Below, piece after piece: positions 1 to 7,048 of a DNA stretch of 9,068 nucleotides (position 1 is its first letter; every line of letters starts with the position of its first letter). The stretch spans positions 1 through 9,068 of the forward strand of contig QNCQ01000060.1 of the NCBI GenBank assembly GCA_003645825.1, given 5' to 3'. The translations under genes were made by a program, and so were the position numbers. The notes beneath the pieces were generated by a model, which did not search any database, was not told the origin of the DNA, and worked only from the letters and a program-made list of their open reading frames with translations. Origin of the DNA: Fidelibacterota bacterium. Its GTDB lineage: Bacteria; Fidelibacterota; UBA2242; B5-G15.

Positions 1-713
1 AAAGATTTGTAGTCGCAATTTCTATCATACTCATATCTGTACTGTTAATTGGACTGCAAAAGGACTTCAGTACCTCGGCTGCGATTTTTCTGATATGCCT
101 GGTCATGTTGTTTATAGGAGGGATCAAAATCCAGCGAATTGCGGCTATTCTGGGTATATTTGCCCTGCTGTCCGGTGTCCTGATAATTAAAGAGCCTTAC
201 AGGGTAAAAAGAATTGTCTCCTATTTTCAGGACTCTAAAGCTGTCACGGGGGACAACTATCAGATATTTCAGTCCCTTGTATCACTGGGGAATGGAGGAC
301 TATCAGGAAAAGGGCTCGGGAAAAGCGTTGAAAAAAACATGTTCCTGCCTAATGCACATACAGACTTTGTGTTCTCCGTCTTTGGAGAAGAGTTTGGGTT
401 CATAGGGAGCTGTTTTATTATGCTGCTTTTCTTTCTGCTTTTTATTTACTCTTTAAGAATATCTCTGAGAGCACCTGACTCTTTTGGTAAACTTCTTGGC
501 TCCGGTCTATCTTTTAGCATTTTTATATATTTTCTGCTGAACGTAGGCGTAGTGATAAAACTTTTTCCGGTTACAGGGTTACCTCTCCCTTTCATCAGTT
601 ATGGGGGCTCGGCAATGATGTATAACCTCTCCGCAACAGGAATAATACTAAACATTTCAAAGAAAATTAAAGCTGTGGAGGAACCCAGTATAAATGTCTG
701 TTATGAATACTGA
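1..713 (+). CDS. ftsW: FtsW, SEDS-family septal peptidoglycan glycosyltransferase (5' end outside window)
   Basis: The reading frame is open from base 3, so 236 C-terminal codons are visible and the N-terminal third or so is missing. FtsW is a polytopic inner-membrane enzyme that polymerises lipid II into glycan at the septum with a partner class B penicillin-binding protein. Visible hallmarks are LQKDFSTSA (the family QPDxGTA region), GLSGKGLGKS, AHTDFVFSVFGEEFG and, near the end, PLPFISYGGSAM. The Asp of the HTDF motif corresponds to the essential extracytoplasmic Asp known in SEDS enzymes. At least five hydrophobic segments can be read, separated by a long extracytoplasmic loop. RodA is the alternative, but the setting directly before murG and murC favours FtsW. 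The last 20 bases overlap murG. No promoter is visible because the cluster starts upstream of the window. Confidence 0.95.
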   Translation, partial: RFVVAISIILISVLLIGLQKDFSTSAAIFLICLVMLFIGGIKIQRIAAILGIFALLSGVLIIKEPYRVKRIVSYFQDSKAVTGDNYQIFQSLVSLGNGGLSGKGLGKSVEKNMFLPNAHTDFVFSVFGEEFGFIGSCFIMLLFFLLFIYSLRISLRAPDSFGKLLGSGLSFSIFIYFLLNVGVVIKLFPVTGLPLPFISYGGSAMMYNLSATGIILNISKKIKAVEEPSINVCYEY

Positions 714-1845
714 GAAAAAGAAGCTGCACATAATATTCGCAGGAGGTGGCACCGGAGGACACCTTTTTCCTGCTATTGCTATTTATGAATCCATAAGCAA
801 AAAGAGCACGCAAAAAGACTTCGAGCTCAAGACGCTTTTTATCGGATCGAAATCAGGGGTAGAACGTTCGGTCCTCCCTGAATTGAATTTACCGACTACA
901 TACATCCCTATAAGGGGCTTTCAGAGACACTTCAATATAAAAAACCTATTAAAAAACCTGATACTCCCACTCAGAATACTTTCGAGCTATTTCAAATGCC
1001 TTTTTATCTTTCTGAAATTCAAGCCAGATATTGTCATTGGTACCGGAAGCTATGTATCAGCTATTCCACTGATGGTTGCCAGACATCTCAAAATTCCTTT
1101 CTTCCTCCAGGAGCAAAATGTAATTCCAGGATGGGTAACAAAGTATTTCTCTGAAAGTGCAGTTACTGTGTTTACCTCTTTTCAGGAAACTTCCAGATAT
1201 ATTAAAAATACTACCTATACCGGTATTCCTCTCAGGGAATCTCTAAGGGAAATAGAAAAAGATGAAGCAGCAAACTTCTTTGAACTCGACAAAGATCGAA
1301 AAACAATATTCATTTTTGGAGGAAGTCAGGGGTCGATAGCAATAAATAGATATTGGGAAACCAACATTCTGTCTTACATAGATACTCTGAACTGTCAGTT
1401 TATCTGGCAGACCGGTATTAAAGATTATTTCAGGCTCAAAGAAAAATTCAACGGAAATAACAAAATTCATTTAACACCATTCATCCACGAAATCGAATAT
1501 GCCTATTCCGCAGCAGACATTGTAATATGTAGGGCAGGAGCATTAACACTGGCAGAACTTTCTTTCTTTGGCAAACCATCTATTCTTATACCATTGCCCA
1601 TAGCTGCAGAGAACCACCAGGAAGTGAACGCAAGATTATTCGAAAAAATAAATGCTGCCAGGATAGTGCTTCAGTCCGAGCTTGCAGGTTCAAAACTATT
1701 CGAGACTATCTCGAAAATCATTAACGATGATAATTTACTTGTGGAAATGGGAAATAATGCGAGAAAGCTCTATATAAGCAGTGCCTCAAATAAGATTGCA
1801 GAATCAATTATAAAATATGCGGAGAAAAATGTTTGGGAAGATTAA
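694..1845 (+). CDS. murG: MurG, UDP-GlcNAc:lipid I N-acetylglucosaminyltransferase
   Basis: MurG transfers GlcNAc from UDP-GlcNAc to lipid I on the cytoplasmic membrane face, giving lipid II, the substrate of FtsW. The 383-residue protein has the normal length and both GT-B domains. Residues 17-27 form the glycine-rich loop GGGTGGHLFPA. GTGSYVSA (117-123) and QEQNVIPG (139-146) follow. The C-domain has GGSQG (209-213), RAGALTLAEL (280-289) and the nucleotide-sugar site ending ENHQEVNA (306-313). A hydrophobic, basic stretch around 75-110 fits membrane association. The start at 694 has GGAGG (677-681) 12 bases upstream. The ATG at 703 is possible but lies too far from that SD. It overlaps ftsW by 20 bases and murC by 17, which suggests translational coupling. 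Confidence 0.97.
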   Translation: MSVMNTEKKKLHIIFAGGGTGGHLFPAIAIYESISKKSTQKDFELKTLFIGSKSGVERSVLPELNLPTTYIPIRGFQRHFNIKNLLKNLILPLRILSSYFKCLFIFLKFKPDIVIGTGSYVSAIPLMVARHLKIPFFLQEQNVIPGWVTKYFSESAVTVFTSFQETSRYIKNTTYTGIPLRESLREIEKDEAANFFELDKDRKTIFIFGGSQGSIAINRYWETNILSYIDTLNCQFIWQTGIKDYFRLKEKFNGNNKIHLTPFIHEIEYAYSAADIVICRAGALTLAELSFFGKPSILIPLPIAAENHQEVNARLFEKINAARIVLQSELAGSKLFETISKIINDDNLLVEMGNNARKLYISSASNKIAESIIKYAEKNVWED

Positions 1846-3214
1846 AAAAGTCCATTTTGTAGGTATCGGTGGCATAGGAATGAGTGGAATCGCAGAACTG
1901 CTTGTTCACTGGGGCTTTACTGTTACCGGCTCAGACCTTTCTCCTTCTGAGAACACTCGTCGTCTCGAAAAACTCGGCGTGAAAATATTCTATGGACATA
2001 GGAAAGAAAATCTTGATGACTGCGACGTACTGGTATACTCATCTGCTGTAAAACCTGACAACCCGGAAATAAAGGCGGCAAAGGAGAAAAACATCACGAT
2101 ACTCAGAAGAGCAGAAATGCTCGGTGAGATATTAAAAATAAAGCCGGTAAGCATTGCCATCGGAGGGACTCACGGAAAAACTACAACTACCTCAATGGTG
2201 GGCAAAATATTTACCCAGGCAAAGCTCGATCCCATTATCATAGTTGGCGGGGTTGTAAGAAGCTTAGGAAGCCCAACGAGGCCAGGCTCAGGAGAGTTTA
2301 TTATCGTAGAAGCCGATGAATTCGATAGATCTTTTCTAAAACTTACCCCTACAAATGCTGTAATCACAACCATTGAAGCCGAACACCTGGACTGCTACAC
2401 CTCACTCGACGACATAGAAAAAGCCTTCACTCAGTTTGCTAACAGTGTACCTTTTTATGGCTCCATAACAATCTGCCTGGATGAACCAAGCAACAAAAGA
2501 ATTCTCCCACTCTTCCAGAAACCAGTTTTTACCTACGGACTTACTCCGGAAGCTGACCTCTGTGCAACCTCCATTGAGTTAAAAGAAAACAAAAGCAGTT
2601 ATAGAGTGTATGACAAAGAATCGGGCGAAATAGGGATATTTTCTCTTAACATACCTGGAATCCATAATATTAAAAACTCGCTCGCTGCAATTTCTATAGC
2701 GCTACAATATGATATTCCTGTTCAGACCATAAAAGAAGCTCTTGAAGAGTTTTCTGGAGTACATAGGAGATTTGAAATCACCTACTCGGACGATCGAGTA
2801 ATGGTAGTTGACGATTACGCACATCATCCGAGCGAAATAAAAGCCACCCTGTACGCTGCAAAGTCAGGATGGAACAGGAGAATAATCTCAGTCTTCCAAC
2901 CCCACCTTTATTCCAGAACTAGGGATTTTTATAAGGAATTCGCAGAAGCCTTGACACTATCAGATATAATTGTAGTCCTTGATATCTATCCGGCAAGAGA
3001 AGCTCCCATTGAAGGAATAACTGGCAAACTGATCTATGACGCAGCAAAAAGCATCGGGCATCAAAATGTTCATTTCATCGAGGATAGAGAAAAACTATCT
3101 GACTTTTTACTTAAATCAATACAACCTGGCGACATGATAATAACCCTTGGCGCTGGAGATGTATGGAAAGTCAATAAAAAACTTGTGGAAAAACTAAAAA
3201 GTGAAAAGGAATAA
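1829..3214 (+). CDS. murC: MurC, UDP-N-acetylmuramate:L-alanine ligase
   Basis: MurC is the cytoplasmic ATP-dependent ligase that adds the first stem residue, usually L-Ala, to UDP-MurNAc. Counting from this start (461 residues), GIGGIGMSG lies at 12-20 in the Rossmann UDP-binding domain. The Mur ligase P-loop GTHGKTTTT is at 113-121, EADEFDRSFL at 161-170, GIHNIKNSLAA at 277-287, GVHRRFE at 310-316, DDYAHHP at 328-334 and FQPHLYSRTR at 356-365. All three Mur ligase domains are present and there is no fused MurB. I chose the ATG at 1829 because GGAG (1821-1824) precedes it and the family motif starts soon after. The in-frame ATG at 1817 would add four residues but has no SD. The Phe in EADEFDRS replaces the Ser of proteobacterial MurC and resembles FCB-group sequences. 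The gene overlaps murG and ftsQ. Confidence 0.97.
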   Translation: MFGKIKKVHFVGIGGIGMSGIAELLVHWGFTVTGSDLSPSENTRRLEKLGVKIFYGHRKENLDDCDVLVYSSAVKPDNPEIKAAKEKNITILRRAEMLGEILKIKPVSIAIGGTHGKTTTTSMVGKIFTQAKLDPIIIVGGVVRSLGSPTRPGSGEFIIVEADEFDRSFLKLTPTNAVITTIEAEHLDCYTSLDDIEKAFTQFANSVPFYGSITICLDEPSNKRILPLFQKPVFTYGLTPEADLCATSIELKENKSSYRVYDKESGEIGIFSLNIPGIHNIKNSLAAISIALQYDIPVQTIKEALEEFSGVHRRFEITYSDDRVMVVDDYAHHPSEIKATLYAAKSGWNRRIISVFQPHLYSRTRDFYKEFAEALTLSDIIVVLDIYPAREAPIEGITGKLIYDAAKSIGHQNVHFIEDREKLSDFLLKSIQPGDMIITLGAGDVWKVNKKLVEKLKSEKE

Positions 3215-3986
3215 AACAAAGATTTCAGATATACTTAAGCTAATTACAAAAGTAATCCTTGCCCTTCTGGTAATGGGACTATTTTCTCTCCTTATCTATT
3301 TCTCTTTCAAATGGTGCCAGTACAATGATCTCTTCGCGATAAACAGTATCTACATCACCGGGAACAACATTACCGACGACAATGAAATCCTTAAAATCTG
3401 CCAGGAACTCTACAATAAAAACATATTTTCCATCAATGAAAAAGCAAGTCAACGAAAGCTCGAAAAACTTCCATATATCTATGCTACCTGTATATCAAAG
3501 TTCCTCCCATCGTCGCTTGTAGTGAGGATTTACGAAAGAAAACCTCTCTCCTTCGTGAAACTTAAACAACTGTATGTAGCAGATGAAAATTTTACCTTAT
3601 TGCCTCCCCCAGAAGCTAATAGAAGCCTGAGCCTTCCTGTGATAAATTATCAGCTAACTCCTGTACCAAAGATTAATCAGATGGACAAAATAAATGACAC
3701 AAACATCCTTAGTGCCCTTAACATTGTCAAATCAGCAAAATATGAGTTTAAAAGTCTATATAATCACATCTCTGAAGTTGTGATAACAAATGAAGGCTTC
3801 AGTATAATCACGACAGACAGAGGCATTCCTATCTACCTCGGCAAAGATAACCTGAAACACAAACTCAGAATCCTGCTCAAATTTCAGGAGACAATAGGGG
3901 ACAGCCGAACCTATACACAATTCCATTATATCGACTTACGCTGGAAAAAGCAGGTCATCGTAGGTAGTTCCAGAAAAAGAGGCTAA
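3201..3986 (+). CDS. ftsQ: FtsQ/DivIB-type cell division protein
   Basis: FtsQ is a bitopic membrane protein that links early and late divisome proteins and recruits the FtsB/FtsL and FtsW/FtsI modules. The 261-residue product has a short basic cytoplasmic tail, one membrane segment at about 16-36, a POTRA domain at about 44-115 (with INSIYITGNN and the end of the domain at VVRIYERKP) and a C-terminal beta domain ending IDLRWKKQVIVG. Sequence conservation in this family is low, so the call rests on architecture plus its place between murC and ftsA. The start codon is GTG and overlaps the last 14 bases of murC. The upstream SD is weak (only GGA at 3187-3189), so translation probably depends on coupling to murC. 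The next ATG lies inside the membrane segment and is unlikely to be the start. Confidence 0.92.
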   Translation: MKRNKTKISDILKLITKVILALLVMGLFSLLIYFSFKWCQYNDLFAINSIYITGNNITDDNEILKICQELYNKNIFSINEKASQRKLEKLPYIYATCISKFLPSSLVVRIYERKPLSFVKLKQLYVADENFTLLPPPEANRSLSLPVINYQLTPVPKINQMDKINDTNILSALNIVKSAKYEFKSLYNHISEVVITNEGFSIITTDRGIPIYLGKDNLKHKLRILLKFQETIGDSRTYTQFHYIDLRWKKQVIVGSSRKRG

Positions 3987-3988
3987 AA

Positions 3989-5230
3989 ATGAGCGCAAAT
4001 GGTAGAATAATAACAGCAATAGACCCCGGAAGTTACAAGGTGAAAGCTGTCATTGCAGAAATAACTGATGAGGATAAACCAAACATCTTGGGATTTGGTA
4101 CTGCCGTGTCCCGAGGTATTAAAAAAGGCAAAATAACTGATTTATCTAAGGCAACAGAAAGTATAGTAAGCGCTATAGAAGAAGCTGAAGAGATGGCAAA
4201 AGTAACACCAGAAACATGTATAGCAACAATAACAGGAGACCACATAAAGGGAATAAACACAACCAGCGCAATAATCATTACAGATCAGAATTCTGACACA
4301 AATGACCTGAGAAACGTAGAAAAAGAAGACTTGATCAAGCTAACGGAATATGCCAAGGCTATAAACCTACCCATTGACTGGAAAATACTTCACTTCCTCC
4401 CACAGGAATACGTGCTTGATGACCAGGGAGGGATTAAAAATCCACTTGATCTGAGCTGTCGTAGACTCGAAGCTAAAGTCCACCTGATCGCATATAATTA
4501 TACAAATGCAACAAATATCAAAAAAAGCATAGAGAATTCAGGATTGAAGCTGGAAACGTTTGTCTCCCACTCCATCGCATCAGCGTACGGTTCTCTGTAC
4601 AGGGATGAGATGGAACTCGGCACGATTCTTATAGATATAGGTGGGGGTACCACAGACCTCTCCTTACATTATGCGGGCGGCGTGTATCAAACATCGGTAA
4701 TTACTGTCGCCGGAAACAATATAACAACAGACATTGCTTACTTACTGCAAACTCCTCTCGAGAAAGCTGAAAAGATAAAAAAAGAACATGGGCTCGCTAT
4801 TCCCAGCGATTCCGATGCCGATAAGAATATCGATTTTAATCTGATAAACGGCAATCCATCTTCGCTAAGCAAACAACAGCTTGCACAATACATAGAGCCA
4901 CGGGTTGAGGAAATTTTACTGGAAGTGAAAAATGAGTGCCGTAAATCCAACCTCAATTTCCTGCGAACTTTTCCAGTGGTTATCACCGGTGGTAGTGCAA
5001 ACCTCAAAAGGATAGATGAGCTGGCGGAAAGCATTTTTGAGACATCGTCTCGAATAGGAATCCCCCACGACTTTACAGGCTACGAGGAGGAACTAAAAAA
5101 ACCTGAGTTCTCAGCGGTAATAGGCTTACTGAAATACTATATCATTGCCAGCAAACAACCTGACTCTTTCAGGACAACTCAAAAAAGAAAGTTTAAATGG
5201 CTGGATAACTTTTTAAAAAAGTTTTTATAA
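3989..5230 (+). CDS. ftsA: FtsA, actin-like membrane tether for FtsZ
   Basis: FtsA is an actin-fold ATPase that polymerises under the membrane, binds the FtsZ C-terminal peptide and recruits later division proteins. The 413-residue protein shows the phosphate-1 loop IDPGSYKVKA (11-20), the FtsA-specific 1C subdomain (about 82-165, with FLPQEYVLDDQGG and RRLEAKVHLI at its end), the phosphate-2 motif DIGGGTTDL (216-224) and the adenosine motif TGGSANL (333-339). The C-terminus KFKWLDNFLKKFL (401-413) is a classic amphipathic membrane-targeting helix. The start ATG lies 2 bases after the ftsQ stop, with AGAGG (3978-3982) spaced 6 bases from it. MreB and Hsp70 are excluded by the 1C subdomain and the C-terminal helix. 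Confidence 0.97.
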   Translation: MSANGRIITAIDPGSYKVKAVIAEITDEDKPNILGFGTAVSRGIKKGKITDLSKATESIVSAIEEAEEMAKVTPETCIATITGDHIKGINTTSAIIITDQNSDTNDLRNVEKEDLIKLTEYAKAINLPIDWKILHFLPQEYVLDDQGGIKNPLDLSCRRLEAKVHLIAYNYTNATNIKKSIENSGLKLETFVSHSIASAYGSLYRDEMELGTILIDIGGGTTDLSLHYAGGVYQTSVITVAGNNITTDIAYLLQTPLEKAEKIKKEHGLAIPSDSDADKNIDFNLINGNPSSLSKQQLAQYIEPRVEEILLEVKNECRKSNLNFLRTFPVVITGGSANLKRIDELAESIFETSSRIGIPHDFTGYEEELKKPEFSAVIGLLKYYIIASKQPDSFRTTQKRKFKWLDNFLKKFL

Positions 5231-5240
5231 CTAAAAAAGT

Positions 5241-5248
5241 AAGGAGGG
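5241..5248 (+). promoter_or_regulatory. Strong Shine-Dalgarno sequence of ftsZ
   Basis: AAGGAGGG lies 4 bases before the ftsZ ATG, and ftsA and ftsZ are separated by 22 bases rather than overlapping. It is the only near-perfect SD in the division cluster. This fits the general need for much more FtsZ than FtsA or FtsQ. That last step is an inference from the sequence, not a measurement. Confidence 0.85.
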
Positions 5249-5252
5249 AACC

Positions 5253-6416
5253 ATGTTATTCGAATTTGACGACCTATCTAACCTGAAAGCTCGAATAAAA
5301 GTTGTAGGCGTAGGAGGAGCTGGAGGAAATGCTATTAATAGAATGATTGAGCAGAATCTCTCAGGGGTTGAATTCATAGCAGTAAATACCGACGCCCAGG
5401 ATCTTGAATTCAACAAAGCTTCGGTAAAAATCCAAATCGGCAAAGATCTCACCAAGGGACTCGGTGCAGGAGCCATCACGGATATAGGAAGACAAGCAAT
5501 GGAAATGGACAGACAGCTCGTTGCAAACGCACTAAAAGGAGCTGATATGGTCTTTATCACTGCTGGAATGGGAGGAGGAACAGGTACTGGAGCTTCCCCT
5601 GTAATAGCTCAAATAGCAAAAGAGATGGGATGTTTGACCGTGGCTATTGTAACAAAACCTTTCTTCTTTGAGGGCCCAAAAAGGATGCAACGAGCTGAGA
5701 AAGGTATAAAGGATCTTAAAGAGTATGTCGACACACTTATCGTTATCCCAAATCAAAGGATATTAAACATCGTTGACAGGAACACCAGTTTTAAGGAAGC
5801 TTTCAGAATAGCCGACAGTGTATTACATCAGGCGACACGAGGCATCTCAGATCTCATAAACAGGCATGGAGCAATCAATCTGGATTTCGCCGATGTCAGA
5901 ACTATCATGAAAGATGCTGGCGAAGCAGTTATGGGTACAGGCATTGCAAAAGGGGATGAAAGAGCTGTCCTTGCAGCACAACAGGCTATTTCAAGTCCTC
6001 TCCTTGACGATGTTAACATTAAAGGTGCCAGCGGGATCTTAATCAATATAACAGGCGGGGAGGATATGAATATTTTTGAGGTCAATGAAGCATGCCAGAT
6101 CATTCAGGAAGAAGCTGGAAAAGATGCAGAGATAATCTTTGGAGCAATTGTTGACGAAAACATTAGAGAAGAAATAATGGTCACTGTTATAGCCACCGGT
6201 TTTAACGGCAATGGCAAAAAAGTAAACTCCGAATCTGAAAGGGAAATTAACGTGGAAGCCTTCATCGAAAATAGCAACCGCGAAATAGCGTCCGAGTCCC
6301 AGCCGGAAAGAAAGGTGGAAAACAAAACACTAAGTTTTGGTTTTGAAAGAGAGAAAACCGTGATTGCGGAAAGCGAATACATGCCAGCATTTCTGAAAAA
6401 GCGTATAAAAAATTAA
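5253..6416 (+). CDS. ftsZ: FtsZ, tubulin-like GTPase forming the division ring
   Basis: FtsZ polymerises in a GTP-dependent way at midcell and is the scaffold of the divisome. The 387-residue product has GGAGGNAINRM (21-31), NTDAQDL (45-51), the tubulin signature GGGTGTG (107-113), FEGPKRM (139-145) and the synergy (T7) loop NLDFADVRTI (209-218), whose Asp residues complete the active site of the adjoining subunit. A variable linker (about 318-374) rich in Glu, Ser and Asn leads to the conserved C-terminal peptide EYMPAFLKKR (375-384). That peptide is the expected docking site for the membrane anchor FtsA encoded just upstream. The protein is full length with no missing key residue. The start is fixed by the strong SD. 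The last codons before the stop also supply the template for the U-run of the rpmB terminator. Confidence 0.99.
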   Translation: MLFEFDDLSNLKARIKVVGVGGAGGNAINRMIEQNLSGVEFIAVNTDAQDLEFNKASVKIQIGKDLTKGLGAGAITDIGRQAMEMDRQLVANALKGADMVFITAGMGGGTGTGASPVIAQIAKEMGCLTVAIVTKPFFFEGPKRMQRAEKGIKDLKEYVDTLIVIPNQRILNIVDRNTSFKEAFRIADSVLHQATRGISDLINRHGAINLDFADVRTIMKDAGEAVMGTGIAKGDERAVLAAQQAISSPLLDDVNIKGASGILINITGGEDMNIFEVNEACQIIQEEAGKDAEIIFGAIVDENIREEIMVTVIATGFNGNGKKVNSESEREINVEAFIENSNREIASESQPERKVENKTLSFGFEREKTVIAESEYMPAFLKKRIKN

Positions 6417-6442
6417 GGAGCCCTTCGAATCACCGGGCTCCT
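6405..6442 (-). terminator. Intrinsic terminator of rpmB, located at the ftsZ stop codon
   Basis: A perfect 8-base-pair stem is formed by AGGAGCCC (6416-6423) and GGGCTCCT (6435-6442) with an 11-base loop. Read on the minus strand, the stem is followed by UUAAUUUUUU, the usual shape of a Rho-independent terminator, about 35 bases beyond the rpmB stop. On the plus strand no U-run follows, so it would be at most a weak end or a 3' stabilising hairpin for the ftsZ transcript. The stem begins at the last base of the ftsZ stop codon. Confidence 0.8.
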
Positions 6443-6477
6443 CTACAAACAGGAAGGGAGGGAGTATAAACTATCTC

Positions 6478-6669
6478 TTAGACCTTAACGAAATCTTCTC
6501 TTTTAAGACAGCTAGTACAGATCTTTATTCTCCGAACTTTTCCATCAGGAGTTCTTACTCTTACCCTCTGAATATTTGGATTCCATCTTCTTTTAGTTTT
6601 ATTATGAGCGTGACTGATATTATTACCAAAAATCGGCTTTTTACCACAAACCTCACATATCTTTGACAT
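6478..6669 (-). CDS. rpmB: 50S ribosomal protein L28 (bL28), zinc-ribbon type
   Basis: This protein is a small basic component of the large ribosomal subunit, 63 residues, the normal length. It has the L28 signature KICEVCGKKP at 3-12, followed by SHAHNKTKRRWNPN and the beta segment RVRVRTPDGKVRRI. Two cysteine pairs (C5, C8 and C51, C54) mark the zinc-binding form of the family. The start is supported by AAGGAG (minus strand, 6681-6676) with a 6-base spacer. It stands alone, convergent with ftsZ and divergent from gatB. L28 often sits next to rpmG (L33), which is not seen here. I found no convincing -35/-10 pair upstream on the minus strand. Confidence 0.96.
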   Translation of the reverse strand: MSKICEVCGKKPIFGNNISHAHNKTKRRWNPNIQRVRVRTPDGKVRRIKICTSCLKREDFVKV

Positions 6670-6912
6670 GGCTCACTCCTTCAAAAATTGGCTCATAATT
6701 TTATAAATCATTCCATCAAAAACAACGTAAAAGTTTAGCCAAACTATCTGATTCAGAAATATGGTACACACCCTGGAGACACATTTTACATCAATCTAAG
6801 CTGAAAAGATAAAGTATTACTGGTTTTACTCACTCTATTTAACTTACTACCACAGGCTCCCCCTATCATATCCTTCAAAACTTACCCGGGTGGGAACCCT
6901 CTCTTCCAATTT

Positions 6913-6968
6913 TCTCTACCAATTCTGCTAACCTTCTTATCTGTTACCCTGTAAATAAACTGTACAAA
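6913..6968 (+). repeat. Dispersed intergenic repeat, copy A
   Basis: This stretch aligns with 8789-8845 in the same orientation. By hand I count about 40 identities in 55 columns with one single-base gap, and nearly all mismatches are transitions. The right end AACTGTACAAA (6958-6968) is identical in both copies, and homology fades leftward through a pyrimidine-rich tract. It ends about 80 bases before the gatB start. It could be a remnant of a mobile or dispersed non-coding element, or a shared regulatory module. Confidence 0.55.
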
Positions 6969-6985
6969 TAGACGAAATTTAGTGT

Positions 6986-7019
6986 TTGAATTTGACTGGA
7001 TAATGGATTATTTTAATAG
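6986..7019 (+). promoter_or_regulatory. Possible sigma-70-type promoter of gatB
   Basis: TTGAAT (6986-6991) is 17 bases before TATTTT (7009-7014). The overlapping TTGACT (6992-6997) is a better -35 but is 16 bases before the poor TAATAG (7014-7019), or 14 bases before TTTAAT (7012-7017). Either pairing would start RNA just before 7030, leaving a short leader that carries the gatB SD. None is a full consensus match. Confidence 0.3.
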
Positions 7020-7036
7020 ATGTTTAAATGTTGGTT

Positions 7037-7042
7037 GGGAGA
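7037..7042 (+). promoter_or_regulatory. Shine-Dalgarno sequence that decides the gatB start
   Basis: GGGAGA lies 7 bases before the ATG at 7049. The in-frame ATG at 7028 has no SD upstream and would place this purine block inside the gene. The family N-terminus (YEAVIGLEVH) begins only four residues after the 7049 start, which agrees with this choice. Confidence 0.8.
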
Positions 7043-7048
7043 AAAATT

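Larger units (their letters stand above)
6670..7048. other. Intergenic region between divergent rpmB and gatB
   Basis: About 380 bases lie between two start codons that point away from each other, so both promoters should be here. No open frame of note is present. Visible items are the rpmB SD (6676-6681), a small stem AGTTT/AAACT (6732-6745), the palindrome ACCCGGGT (6884-6891) followed by GGGAACCC, a pyrimidine-rich stretch from about 6896 to 6950 that includes repeat copy A, and a possible gatB promoter. The remainder looks like non-coding, AT-rich sequence. Confidence 0.6.

Noticed and set aside
1817..1828. Alternative murC start giving four extra residues.
   Set aside because: There is no SD before it, whereas GGAG precedes the ATG at 1829. 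The difference is minor and cannot be fully excluded.
5207..5223. AT-rich hairpin AACTTTT/AAAAGTT followed by TTTATAA at the end of ftsA, resembling a terminator before ftsZ.
   Set aside because: The stem is only A-T rich apart from one G-C pair, and the bases encode the conserved amphipathic helix (NFLKKF), whose Phe and Lys codons explain the T and A runs.
6449..6463. Purine-rich GGAAGGGAGGGAG block just after the ftsZ hairpin, resembling an SD.
   Set aside because: No start codon or open frame follows on the plus strand; it lies in the 3' trailer of rpmB.
6732..6745. Small stem AGTTT/AAACT upstream of rpmB, considered as a ribosomal-protein leader regulator.
   Set aside because: It has only five A-T-rich pairs, about 60 bases from the SD, with no similarity to a known leader that I recognise.
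7028..7048. Upstream ATG of gatB giving seven extra residues.
   Set aside because: It lacks an SD, and GGGAGA correctly spaced for 7049 would be inside the coding region. The family N-terminus fits 7049.
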